64,000 nucleotides of DNA, from positions 186,001-250,000 of the forward strand of contig JACKNN010000003.1 in NCBI GenBank assembly GCA_024234855.1, read 5' to 3'. Positions 35,870-43,876 of the stretch are shown here, piece after piece. How positions within the stretch are numbered: position 1 is the first letter of the stretch; the number at the start of each line of letters is the position of its first letter. The DNA comes from Pseudomonadales bacterium. Lineage in GTDB: Bacteria; Pseudomonadota; Gammaproteobacteria; Pseudomonadales; Halieaceae. The notes beneath the pieces are model-generated. The model did no database searches, was not told the origin of the DNA, and saw only the letters and a program-made list of their open reading frames with translations. The position numbers and the translations under genes are program-made.

Positions 35870-37014
35870 TGCGACTGTCGGCATACCTGCCGCAGTCCGG
35901 CGTGGCTGGGTTGAGGACAAGTGCTTTGGTGAGGGTAGCCGCCGCCCTCCTGCTTTGCTGCCTTGCCGCTTGCGGCACCAGCCCCGGCAGCGGGCAGAGC
36001 CAGGCCAGGTCGGCGGTGACGGTCTACGTCGTCCAGCGCGGCGATACCCTGTACTCGATCGCCTTTCGCTACGGCCTCGATTACCGCAAGGTAGCCCAGG
36101 TGAACAGCATCGTCGACCCGTACACCATCTACCCCGGCCAGAAAATCTACCTGTGGCAGGTCAGCCCGTCGCCGGCGCAGGATCTCGTCCTCCCGGACGC
36201 CCCCACGACGGCATCGACCTACCCGGCGCCTGCCGCCACGGGCACCGCTGCCGCTCCGGTTGTCGTTACGGCGGTACCGGACATCGCCTCCGCTCCCGTG
36301 AGTGAGGTCGTGACGCCGCCTACCCCAGTCTACCGGGTGCCGCCGCTCACCTCCGGGGTCTACCACCCGGAGACGGCACCAGTCAGGGCGCCGGTGATCG
36401 AGACGCCGCCAATCGGCGGGGCTGCCGCGCCTGCCGCTGCCACTGTGCCGGCCCGTGTGGCCCCGGTCCCCGGTGTCGACCCTGACCCTGCCGCGGTCGA
36501 GGTGGCCTCGGTCAATCCGGCCCGGCCGCCGGTAGTGCCCGCCACGCCCGGGTCGCCACCGACGGCCGCAACGGCTCCCGCACCGGCGCCAGCGCCCGCG
36601 CCGGAGCCCGCTTCACCGCCGGCAAGGGCGCCTGTACCCGGGGGTAAAGTGACCGCCTGGCGCTGGCCGACGGGCGGCGCGATTACCCGCATCTATTCTC
36701 CCAGTGTCCACAAGGGCATCGATATTGACGGCGGCCGCGGCGACCCCGTCTACGCGGTGGCCGACGGCACCGTGGTCTACGCCGGCACCGGTATCGTGGG
36801 TTTTGGCGAGCTTGTCATCGTCAAGCACAACGACGTGTATATCAGCGCTTACGGCCACAATGACCGCCTCCTGGTGAAGGAGAATGACGTTGTCGGTGCC
36901 GGCCAGATCATTGCCGAGAAGGGCAGTTCGGGGACGGATACTGTGAAACTTCATTTCGAAATCCGCAAGGAAGGCAAGCCGGTCGACCCCCTCCAGCTGT
37001 TGCCGCCGCGCTGA
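35869..37014 (+). CDS. nlpD: Murein-hydrolase activator NlpD (LysM-LytM lipoprotein)
   Basis: A 381-residue lipoprotein. The signal ends in a lipobox (CLAAC). A LysM domain (about 48-92, YVVQRGDTLYSIAFRYGLDY) is followed by a long Pro/Ala/Thr-rich linker (about 105-255) and a C-terminal LytM domain (HKGIDIDGGRGDPVYAVADG to KLHFEIRK). In active M23 peptidases the last motif is HxH; here it is K-L-H, so the zinc site is degenerate, as in NlpD/EnvC, which activate amidases such as AmiC at the septum rather than cut peptidoglycan. The GTG start overlaps the DUF368 stop. It lies immediately upstream of rpoS, as in most gammaproteobacteria, where its coding region often carries the rpoS promoter. 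Confidence 0.94.
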   Translation: MRLSAYLPQSGVAGLRTSALVRVAAALLLCCLAACGTSPGSGQSQARSAVTVYVVQRGDTLYSIAFRYGLDYRKVAQVNSIVDPYTIYPGQKIYLWQVSPSPAQDLVLPDAPTTASTYPAPAATGTAAAPVVVTAVPDIASAPVSEVVTPPTPVYRVPPLTSGVYHPETAPVRAPVIETPPIGGAAAPAAATVPARVAPVPGVDPDPAAVEVASVNPARPPVVPATPGSPPTAATAPAPAPAPAPEPASPPARAPVPGGKVTAWRWPTGGAITRIYSPSVHKGIDIDGGRGDPVYAVADGTVVYAGTGIVGFGELVIVKHNDVYISAYGHNDRLLVKENDVVGAGQIIAEKGSSGTDTVKLHFEIRKEGKPVDPLQLLPPR

Positions 37015-37170
37015 TTTACGGCCATTCCCGCGGGCGGTCGCGGCGCCCGGCCTGCCCCAAATTTGCCGCCAGCCCGGCTTGTAATTAAATATCTCTCTGG
37101 GTTAACCTGATCGGCCCCGGCGAGAAATGCTCCCGATTCTCGCAAGACAAAAACAAAGAGGGTCACGGCA

Positions 37171-38232
37171 GTGGAAGTAACCCGCGCGAAAAGGATTTCA
37201 AAATCGGGCAAAGCTGCGGCTGTAGTAGTATCCCGCTCCAAGGGCGATCCAAAGCAGCGCCCCGTGCCCACCTGCGATACCGATGAGACGGACAGCCTGT
37301 TTCCGGATGCCGTGCCTGAAACCGAGCCGGCGTCCGAGAAGGACGAAGAACTCGAGCTTTTTGACCAGGCCAGGGCCCGCACCGCCCGCCGCGTCGAGCC
37401 CTCCCTCGACGCCACCCAGTTGTACCTGAACGAAATCGGCTACTCCCCGCTGCTCACCGCCGACGAAGAGAAGCACTTCTCCCGCCTCGCGCTGCAGGGA
37501 GATGCCAGTGCCCGGCGCCGTATGATTGAGAGCAACCTGCGCCTGGTGGTGAAAATTTCCCGCCGGTATATCAATCGAGGCCTGACCCTGCTGGATTTGA
37601 TCGAAGAGGGCAACCTGGGCCTGATCCGCGCCGTGGAAAAATTCGACCCCGAGCGGGGTTTTCGCTTTTCCACCTACGCCACCTGGTGGATTCGCCAGAC
37701 CATCGAGCGCGGCATCATGAACCAGACCCGCACCATTCGGTTGCCTATCCACGTGGTCAAGGAACTGAATGTCTACCTGCGCGCGGCCCGCGAACTCACC
37801 CAGCAGCTCGATCACGAGCCCAGCGCGGAGGAGATCGCCGACATGTTGGATAAGCCCGCCGCGGACGTTAAGCGCATGCTCGGGCTGAACGAACGAGTCA
37901 CCTCCATGGACGTCCCGGTGGGCCCGGACTCTGACCGCTCGGTGGTGGACACCATTGCCGATACGCACGAATCCGATCCCTCCCAGTTACTGCAGGACAG
38001 CGATATCCGCGAGAGCATCGCCGAATGGCTGGACGAGTTGCCGGAAAAACAGCGTGAAGTATTGTCGCGTCGCTTCGGCCTGCGCGGCTATGAGAGCAGC
38101 ACCCTGGAGGAAGTCGGCCGCGAGATCGGCCTGACCCGGGAGCGGGTGCGCCAGATCCAGGTGGAAGCCCTCCGGCGCCTGCGCAATATTATGGAAAGCA
38201 ACGGCCTGAGCAGCGAATCCCTGTTCAATTGA
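37171..38232 (+). CDS. rpoS: RNA polymerase sigma factor RpoS
   Basis: A 353-residue sigma-70-family factor of the RpoS type, the general stress and stationary-phase sigma. A 65-residue variable, charged N-terminus precedes region 1.2 (DATQLYLNEIGYSPLLTADE). Region 2 is NLRLVVKISRRYINRGL, LLDLIEEGNLGLIRAVEKFD and RFSTYATWWIRQTIERGI. Regions 3 and 4 end with the helix-turn-helix TLEEVGREIGLTRERVRQIQ. The start is GTG 37171 with AAAGAGGG about 9 nt upstream. Position after nlpD confirms the identity against RpoD/RpoH. Confidence 0.97.
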   Translation: MEVTRAKRISKSGKAAAVVVSRSKGDPKQRPVPTCDTDETDSLFPDAVPETEPASEKDEELELFDQARARTARRVEPSLDATQLYLNEIGYSPLLTADEEKHFSRLALQGDASARRRMIESNLRLVVKISRRYINRGLTLLDLIEEGNLGLIRAVEKFDPERGFRFSTYATWWIRQTIERGIMNQTRTIRLPIHVVKELNVYLRAARELTQQLDHEPSAEEIADMLDKPAADVKRMLGLNERVTSMDVPVGPDSDRSVVDTIADTHESDPSQLLQDSDIRESIAEWLDELPEKQREVLSRRFGLRGYESSTLEEVGREIGLTRERVRQIQVEALRRLRNIMESNGLSSESLFN

Positions 38233-38460
38233 CACTTTGGGCTCCCGTCTGGCGGACATTTCCGGGGCTGGTTCCGTACCGGCGACGAAATGCCCGCCGA
38301 ATATCGGCACTGTCGTGATAGCCCCGGCAGGACTGAGAAGCCAACCGCGCCCGGGGCCACACTCCCGCACGTGCAGCGCGGCCAGTTCGGCACTCGGGTG
38401 CGCCCTGTTTTCTCCACCATCCGTTCACTGGCTAACTGACTTTTCCGGGAGCACCTGTCC

Positions 38461-38781
38461 ATGCCAACTATCACGCTGATTGAATTCAACGGCACCAGCC
38501 ATGCCATCGAGGCGGAAACCGGCAAGTCCCTGATGCAGAATGCCATCGACAACGGCGTGCCGGGTATCGATGCCGATTGCGGCGGCGCCTGTGCTTGCGG
38601 CACCTGCCACTGTTTTGTCGAAGCCGCCTGGCTGCCGGCCACCGGCAGCGCGGACGCGATGGAGGAGGCCATGCTGGGGATGCGCCCCGACCGCACGGAG
38701 CTGTCCCGCCTGAGCTGCCAGATCAGTGTCAGTGATGAGTTGGACGGCATGGTGGTGCACCTGCCCGAGTACCAGATGTAG
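38461..38781 (+). CDS. [2Fe-2S] ferredoxin, P450 redox partner type
   Basis: A 106-residue adrenodoxin/putidaredoxin-type ferredoxin. Cluster ligands follow the C-x5-C-x2-C...C pattern: CGGACACGTC at about 40-49 and the fourth cysteine in RLSCQI at about 86. It opens MPTITLIEFNGTSHAIEAE and ends with LPEYQM, as P450 partners such as terpredoxin do. It lies 47 bp upstream of the CYP153-like gene on the same strand, so it very likely delivers electrons to that enzyme. No dedicated FAD ferredoxin reductase gene adjoins; the nearby fpr is the only candidate in the window. Confidence 0.93.
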   Translation: MPTITLIEFNGTSHAIEAETGKSLMQNAIDNGVPGIDADCGGACACGTCHCFVEAAWLPATGSADAMEEAMLGMRPDRTELSRLSCQISVSDELDGMVVHLPEYQM

Positions 38782-38827
38782 TTCCGCAGGGGGACATCAC
38801 CGTTTAGCCAACCAAAGGAGTAATGGG

Positions 38828-40069
38828 ATGAACCAGGCCGTAGGGTTACCCGATGCGTTAACAATGCCGTTGGCACAGATCGATGTCAGCGACCCGCGCC
38901 TGCTGGAGCAGGATGCCTGGCGTCCCTACTTCGCGCGGCTGAGGGCGGAGGACCCGGTGCACTTCCTGGACGGCAGTGCTTTCGGTCCGTTCTGGTCGAT
39001 TACCCTCTTTGAGGACATCGTCGCGGTGGAAAGCGATACCGGCACTTTTTCGTCCGCCCCCACGATTCTTATCGGCGATTTGACCGATGATCTGCCCGTG
39101 GATATGTTTATCGCCATGGATCCGCCCAAGCACGACGTGCAGCGACGGGCGGTACAACCGGTGGTCGCGCCGCAAAACCTAGCGGCGATGGAAGTGCTGA
39201 TCCGCGCGCGCGTGGTGGACATACTCGACGGCCTGCCGCTGGGTGAGCGCTTCGACTGGGTGGAGCAGGTATCTATCAACCTGACTACCCAGATGCTTTC
39301 CACCCTGTTCGATTTCCCCTTCGAAGAGCGGCGCAAGCTGACCTACTGGTCTGACCTTGCCACCGGCTCGCCCGAGATGGTGGGGGGTGATATCAGCGAG
39401 GAGGAGCGCCTGACAGGCCTGACGGACTGTCTGCAGACCTTTACCCGCATCTGGCACGAGCGCAAGGGCCGCGAAGCCGGGTTCGACATGATCTCCCTGC
39501 TGCAGCGCGATACCAATACCGCCGACATAGTGGACCGGCCCATGGAATATCTGGGCAATCTCATGCTACTGATCGTGGGTGGCAACGACACCACCCGTAA
39601 TTCCGCCACCGGCGGGGTGCTGGCGCTCAACCAGAATCCCGCCGAATACGACAAGCTGCGAGCCAATCCAGGGCTCATCCCCGGCATGGTGTCGGAAATT
39701 ATTCGCTGGCAGACGCCGCTGGCGCATATGCGCCGTACCGCCACCCGTGACGTGGAATTCAGGGGCAGGCAGATCCGCAAGGGCGACAAGGTGGTGTTGT
39801 GGTACCTGTCGGGTAACCGCGACGAGAGTGTGATCGAGCACGCCGACCAGTTCATCATCGACCGCAAGAATCCGCGCCACCATATTTCCTTTGGATTTGG
39901 TATTCACCGCTGCATGGGCAACCGGCTGGCGGAAATGCAGCTGCGTATCCTGTGGGAGGAAATTATGCGGCGCTTCCAGCGGGTGGAAGTGGTGGGCGAA
40001 CCCGAGCGCGTGCGCTCCAATTTTGTGCGCGGCTACAAGACCTTGCCGGTGCGACTGCACCCCTTATAG
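38828..40069 (+). CDS. Cytochrome P450, CYP153-like alkane/fatty-acid terminal hydroxylase
   Basis: A 413-residue soluble class I P450. The I-helix oxygen-activation motif is GGNDTTRN, the K-helix ExxR is in SEIIRWQTP, and the heme-thiolate loop is FGFGIHRCMGNRLAEMQLRI with Cys362. The combination MDPPKHDVQRRAVQPVVAP, GGNDTTRNSATGG and HRCMGNRLAEMQLRILWEE is characteristic of CYP153, which hydroxylates the terminal carbon of medium-chain alkanes, cyclic alkanes and fatty acids. ATG 38828 follows AAAGGAG. It is likely co-transcribed with the upstream ferredoxin. The 3' end overlaps the convergent LysR gene by 6 bp. Confidence 0.9.
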   Translation: MNQAVGLPDALTMPLAQIDVSDPRLLEQDAWRPYFARLRAEDPVHFLDGSAFGPFWSITLFEDIVAVESDTGTFSSAPTILIGDLTDDLPVDMFIAMDPPKHDVQRRAVQPVVAPQNLAAMEVLIRARVVDILDGLPLGERFDWVEQVSINLTTQMLSTLFDFPFEERRKLTYWSDLATGSPEMVGGDISEEERLTGLTDCLQTFTRIWHERKGREAGFDMISLLQRDTNTADIVDRPMEYLGNLMLLIVGGNDTTRNSATGGVLALNQNPAEYDKLRANPGLIPGMVSEIIRWQTPLAHMRRTATRDVEFRGRQIRKGDKVVLWYLSGNRDESVIEHADQFIIDRKNPRHHISFGFGIHRCMGNRLAEMQLRILWEEIMRRFQRVEVVGEPERVRSNFVRGYKTLPVRLHPL

Positions 40070-40948
40070 GTCGCTCTCGCTGCACAAGTCCAGCCAGCGC
40101 CGCAGGGCGAGTCCGTGGAATTTCCTGCGGTGGGTGATCAGGTAGAGCTCCCGGCTGAAGTCCCGGCCGGGTACGGCCAGCGGCACCAGGCTACCCCGGC
40201 GGAACGCTTCCACCAGGCTGATCCGTGACAGGCAGCCGACCCCGATCCCCGCCTCCACCGCGCGCTTGATCGCCTCGGTATGCTGCAACTCCAGCACGAT
40301 TTCCAGGCCGGGCAGCAGACCGTGCAATGCCCGGTCAAACGCCTGGCGGGTGCCAGAGCCGCGCTCGCGCAGGATCCAGGGCAGTGCCAGCAGGTCGTTG
40401 TCATCCAGCCCGGCGGATGTCGCCAGCGGATGCCCCGGCGCGGCGAACACCACCAGCTCGTCGGCGCGCCAGTGCCGGGTTTCCAGTTCCGGGTGATGAA
40501 ACTCCCCCTCTATCATGCCCATATCCAGCTCGAACGCTGCCACACCCGCGGCGATGGTCTCGGTATTGGCAACGGTGAGGGCGATCTCCGCAGCCGGGTA
40601 GCGGCCGCGGAAGCCGGCGATCATGGGCACGGCCAGGTAGTTGCCTATGGTCAGGGTGGCACCGATGTGCAGCCGGCCCATGGCATCTTCTCCCGCCAGG
40701 GCCTGCTCGAAGGCCCTGGCCTGGGCGAGCAGGGTTTCGGCCTGCGGCCTGAGTTGGCGTCCCAGTTCGCTCAGCTGCAGACGCTTGCCTACCCGGTCGA
40801 ACAGCTTTACCTCGAATTGTTCCTCGAGCTCCTTGAGGGAACCGCTCGCAGCGGACTGGGACATGGCCAGGCTACTGGCGGCACGGGTGACGTTCTCGTA
40901 CCGGGCGGTGGCGAGGAAAACTTCCAGCTGGCGCAGGCTGAAGCGCAT
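40064..40948 (-). CDS. LysR-family regulator, FinR-like
   Basis: A 294-residue LysR-type regulator. The winged helix-turn-helix is at residues 1-60 (LRQLEVFLATARYENVTRAA, SLAMSQSAASGSLKELEEQF), followed by the two-lobed substrate-binding domain (LHIGATLTIGNYLAVPMIAG and GIGVGCLSRISL). It is divergent from fpr with 114 bp between the starts, the same arrangement as finR-fprA in Pseudomonas putida, where FinR activates ferredoxin-NADP reductase under oxidative stress. Similarity of the first 100 residues to FinR supports the assignment, but it is made mainly from context. Confidence 0.83.
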   Translation of the reverse strand: MRFSLRQLEVFLATARYENVTRAASSLAMSQSAASGSLKELEEQFEVKLFDRVGKRLQLSELGRQLRPQAETLLAQARAFEQALAGEDAMGRLHIGATLTIGNYLAVPMIAGFRGRYPAAEIALTVANTETIAAGVAAFELDMGMIEGEFHHPELETRHWRADELVVFAAPGHPLATSAGLDDNDLLALPWILRERGSGTRQAFDRALHGLLPGLEIVLELQHTEAIKRAVEAGIGVGCLSRISLVEAFRRGSLVPLAVPGRDFSRELYLITHRRKFHGLALRRWLDLCSESDL

Positions 40949-40962
40949 GATTCAATCCTATA

Positions 40963-40988
40963 TTGATAAAACAGATATATATTATCAA
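40963..40988. promoter_or_regulatory. Inverted repeat between finR-like gene and fpr, probable LysR operator
   Basis: A perfect 7-bp inverted repeat, TTGATAA (40963-40969) and TTATCAA (40982-40988), separated by 12 bases, lies in the strikingly AT-rich divergent intergenic region. LysR regulators bind T-N11-A type dyads in the intergenic region shared with their divergent target, so this is the best operator candidate. Its placement, 15 bp from the regulator start and about 75 bp from the fpr start, fits autoregulation plus activation of fpr. Confidence 0.65.
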
Positions 40989-41062
40989 ATAAATCCATTT
41001 AGACGATATAAAACCGTCCCTTAGACTGCAGGCCAACCCATTTCCAGGCTGGAGTACGTTGT

Positions 41063-41836
41063 ATGGCAACCATCATGCGCGAACAGGTCACGTCCGTGCA
41101 CCACTGGACCGATCGCCTGTTCAGTTTCAAGACCACCCGCAACCAGGGTTTTCGCTTCAAGAACGGGCACTTCACCATGATCGGGCTGGAGCAGGAGGGC
41201 AAGCCGTTGATGCGGGCTTATAGCCTGGCCAGTGCCAACTACGAGGACGAACTGGAGTTTTTCAGTATCAAGGTGCCCGATGGCCCGCTGACCTCAAAAT
41301 TGCAGTCCATCAAGGTGGGGGACGAGTTGCTGGTCAACAGCAAGGCGACGGGCACGCTGGTGCAGGACAACCTGCTGCCCGGCAGGAATCTCTACCTGAT
41401 CGCCACCGGCACCGGCCTCGCGCCTTTCCTCAGTATCATCAGGGATCCGGAAATCTATGAGCAGTACGACAAGATCGTGCTCACACACGGCTGCCGCCAC
41501 GTGGAGGAACTCGCTTACCGTGAGCTGATTACCGAACACCTGCCCGCCCACGAGTACCTGGGCAACGATGTGCGGGACAAGCTGATTTATTACCCGACCG
41601 TAACCCGCGAGCCTTTTCGTAACAACGGTCGCCTGACGGACCTGCTGCGCAGCGGCAAGTTGCAGGCAGATGTGGGCCTGGGCCCGCTGGATGCAGCTAC
41701 CGACCGGTTCATGATTTGCGGCAGTCCCACCATGCTCAAGGAAATCTGCGAGTTGCTGGACAGTCGCGGGCTGCGCGAGTCCCGCCATGGCGAGGCGGCG
41801 CACTACGTCATCGAGCGGGCATTCGTAGAGAGCTGA
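41063..41836 (+). CDS. fpr: Ferredoxin--NADP+ reductase
   Basis: A 257-residue bacterial-type flavodoxin/ferredoxin-NADP reductase. The FAD-binding motif RAYSLAS (about 53-59), the NADP-binding segment LYLIATGTGLAPFLSII and the FMICGSPTMLKEICELL region are all present, with the C-terminal AHYVIERAFVES of the subclass I enzyme found in Pseudomonas and Azotobacter. It moves electrons between NADPH and ferredoxins or flavodoxins. It is regulated by the divergent LysR gene in related species. It may also serve the upstream ferredoxin-P450 pair. Confidence 0.96.
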   Translation: MATIMREQVTSVHHWTDRLFSFKTTRNQGFRFKNGHFTMIGLEQEGKPLMRAYSLASANYEDELEFFSIKVPDGPLTSKLQSIKVGDELLVNSKATGTLVQDNLLPGRNLYLIATGTGLAPFLSIIRDPEIYEQYDKIVLTHGCRHVEELAYRELITEHLPAHEYLGNDVRDKLIYYPTVTREPFRNNGRLTDLLRSGKLQADVGLGPLDAATDRFMICGSPTMLKEICELLDSRGLRESRHGEAAHYVIERAFVES

Positions 41837-41906
41837 GAAAAGCCGGGCGTGGGGCCGGACCGGACCCTTGCTGTGGCGGCACCACGGACAAGCGGGGTGG
41901 CGTGAT

Positions 41907-42494
41907 TTACAGGGCTGGCCGCGGTTCCCGCCACATCAGCCAGACCGGCGGGGCGCTGCGGGTAAAGCGAATCCGGTCTACCACCTCAAACCCGTGGCCC
42001 CGGTAGAAGGCCAGGTTGTCCGGCTTGGAGTTTTCCAGGTAGGCGGGCAGGTTTTCCTCGTCGCATTGACGCAATACCTGCGCCATCAGGGCGCTGCCGA
42101 TTCCCTGTCCCTTGCACTCTGGCAACGTGCCGATCAGGAAAAGATAGTAGTGCGGTTCGCCCGGGTGAAATTTAGCGGTCGCCAGCAGGCCGCTGCGGGC
42201 GAAGCGATAGAATCCTCGCAGGCCGCAGACCTTCAACATGCGCCAGAGGTTTCCCGGCGTCACCGGCCAGTGCAGTTTTTGTCCCGGCCCCAGCCAGGCG
42301 GCTGCGCCGCGTCCCTGCTCCTCGATATAGGTGAGGTCGTGCGGCAGGAACACCGGCAGTGTGATGTCAAAAAAGGTGGGGAGAAAATCGGGATCAGCGG
42401 ATATCCAGTTCATGACGGGGTCATCACGAAAGGCGCGCACAAAAATATCCAGTGCCGGGCGCTTGTCATGTTGGAACTGTATGCCTAACCTCAC
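41907..42494 (-). CDS. GNAT-family N-acetyltransferase
   Basis: A 195-residue GNAT protein. The acetyl-CoA motif A is LIGTLPECKGQGIGSALMAQVL, preceded by the beta-strand HYYLFLIG; motif B is LENSKPDNLAFYRGHGFEVVDRIRF. The N-terminal half (FVRAFRDDPVMNWISAD) resembles the YkkB/MccE-like small-molecule acetyltransferases. The substrate is unknown. GTG 42494 is chosen as start because AAGGAA lies about 8 nt upstream; a longer frame from GTG 42548 lacks a ribosome-binding site. It is convergent with fpr. Confidence 0.83.
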   Translation of the reverse strand: MRLGIQFQHDKRPALDIFVRAFRDDPVMNWISADPDFLPTFFDITLPVFLPHDLTYIEEQGRGAAAWLGPGQKLHWPVTPGNLWRMLKVCGLRGFYRFARSGLLATAKFHPGEPHYYLFLIGTLPECKGQGIGSALMAQVLRQCDEENLPAYLENSKPDNLAFYRGHGFEVVDRIRFTRSAPPVWLMWREPRPAL

Positions 42495-42596
42495 GCGATA
42501 GTTCCTTGATTCAATGCCGTGCGCCCAGGGCGGCGTTGGTGCGACCACCTGTCGTGTCGCTGCGACAGTTGGCGCCAGCCGTGCCGCCCCGGATTA

Positions 42597-43079
42597 TCAA
42601 TAGATCTTGATATGGGATTGAACAGCGGGGCATTCGGGTACCTGGATCGAATACTTGTAGTCACCCCTGGGGACATCCTTGCCCTTCACCCGGCAGCGCA
42701 GCTTGCCCTTTTTGTTACTTTTGAAATTGCACTCGCTGTCGCCCTTGGTGACAAAGGGATTGGGGCTGCCCTGGTCGAAGGCAATGGTAAAGGACTGCTT
42801 GTCGTCTATTTGCCAGGTGACATGTTTTTCCTGGCGCGTACATATGCAGCCCGATTCCTTGCTGCAATCGGCGCGCCCCTTGGCGTTGTCGTTGCTGCAG
42901 TTGTCGTGGTCGCCCCTGAACACCGCCTGCACCTGGCACTGGGTGCCATCGGCGGGCTTGGTCACATCTATTCTCACTGTCTGCTCCACGGCTTCTGCCA
43001 GCGACGGTGCGGACAAGCTCCAGCTGAAAATCAGCACGAACGCACTGACAAACAGCGCCTTTTTCTGCAGGTAGGTCAT
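42597..43079 (-). CDS. Secreted cysteine-rich hypothetical protein
   Basis: A 160-residue exported protein of unknown function. A signal peptide (MTYLQKKALFVSAFVLIFSW and on to LAEA) precedes a lysine-rich mature part of about 130 residues with seven cysteines (TQCQ, DNCS, ADCS, GCIC, SECN, LRCR, PECP), so several disulfides are likely in the periplasm. I do not recognise the family. GGAG lies 9 nt before ATG 43079, favouring that start over ATG 43094. It is a single gene, followed after about 100 bp by the GNAT gene on the same strand. Confidence 0.75.
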   Translation of the reverse strand: MTYLQKKALFVSAFVLIFSWSLSAPSLAEAVEQTVRIDVTKPADGTQCQVQAVFRGDHDNCSNDNAKGRADCSKESGCICTRQEKHVTWQIDDKQSFTIAFDQGSPNPFVTKGDSECNFKSNKKGKLRCRVKGKDVPRGDYKYSIQVPECPAVQSHIKIY

Positions 43080-43303
43080 GTGGGTATTCTCCATTCTTCA
43101 GTGCCTGGCTTTGCCTTGATTCCCGACGCCGGCGCTGCGCTGTCGACGCCACTGCCTATACTAGCCTGCGTCGGCCCAGGATGAAAACGAATGTTGGGGT
43201 TGGCAGGTTTTCCGTTGAATGGGTTTTGTTACGCAGGATGCTCTACTATGATGCGGACTGGACAGGCAGCGAGTCCGGCGCGCCGGGCTTGGGGGGATAT
43301 CAC

Positions 43304-43735
43304 ATGAAAATTGCCGTTATTGTTGTCGTTGTAGTGCTCGCAATCATTCTGTTCCGATTGATCAGTTCCCCATCGAAGTCAAAAAGCGGGCCCGCCACTG
43401 CTGCCAGAAAAGCGAGGGTCGCCCGGGCCACCGCTACGGCGGCGGAGGCGACCGAGCAGCGCTTCCGGTCGGTGTCGGTCAAATGCGGTCCGCAGGCCTG
43501 TGATACGGCACTGGCCCTGGGCGATCGACGCTTCCTCACGGGACAGCTCGGGAAACTTCCCCTGGCGGGTTGCGACTCAGCGAATTGCGAGTGCAAGTTT
43601 GAACACCACGCCGATCGCCGGGAGTCCGAGGAAGACAAGCGGGCGCCCAGTGCGCTGAGCAGCGAACTCTACACCGCCTCAGGCAAACCCGAGCGCCGCA
43701 GCCGGGCGGGTCGGCGCAAGAGCGATTTCAAATGA
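43304..43735 (+). CDS. Single-span membrane protein with conserved cysteine-containing domain, unknown function
   Basis: A 143-residue protein with one N-terminal transmembrane helix (MKIAVIVVVVVLAIILFRLI), a basic alanine-rich linker, and a compact domain. The domain runs RFRSVSVKCGPQACDTALAL, GDRRFLTGQLGKLPLAGCDS and NCECKFEHHADRR. The pattern C-x4-C ... GC-x4-CxCxxxHHxDRR looks like a metal or disulfide site and recurs in unannotated proteobacterial proteins as I remember them. ATG 43304 follows GGGGGGA and begins exactly at the helix, so longer frames are not used. Function is unknown. Confidence 0.75.
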   Translation: MKIAVIVVVVVLAIILFRLISSPSKSKSGPATAARKARVARATATAAEATEQRFRSVSVKCGPQACDTALALGDRRFLTGQLGKLPLAGCDSANCECKFEHHADRRESEEDKRAPSALSSELYTASGKPERRSRAGRRKSDFK

Positions 43736-43876
43736 TATCCCCTGCGAGTTCGGTCGCCAGAGCAACTGCCCCTTCTGCTGCATCAAACGCGCTTGAGCTC
43801 TGCTATGCTTAGGCCACTGCGATAGCCGCCACCCGGAAAATGCCGCGGCAGGCGATTTTGAAGAGGAGCGAATGTA

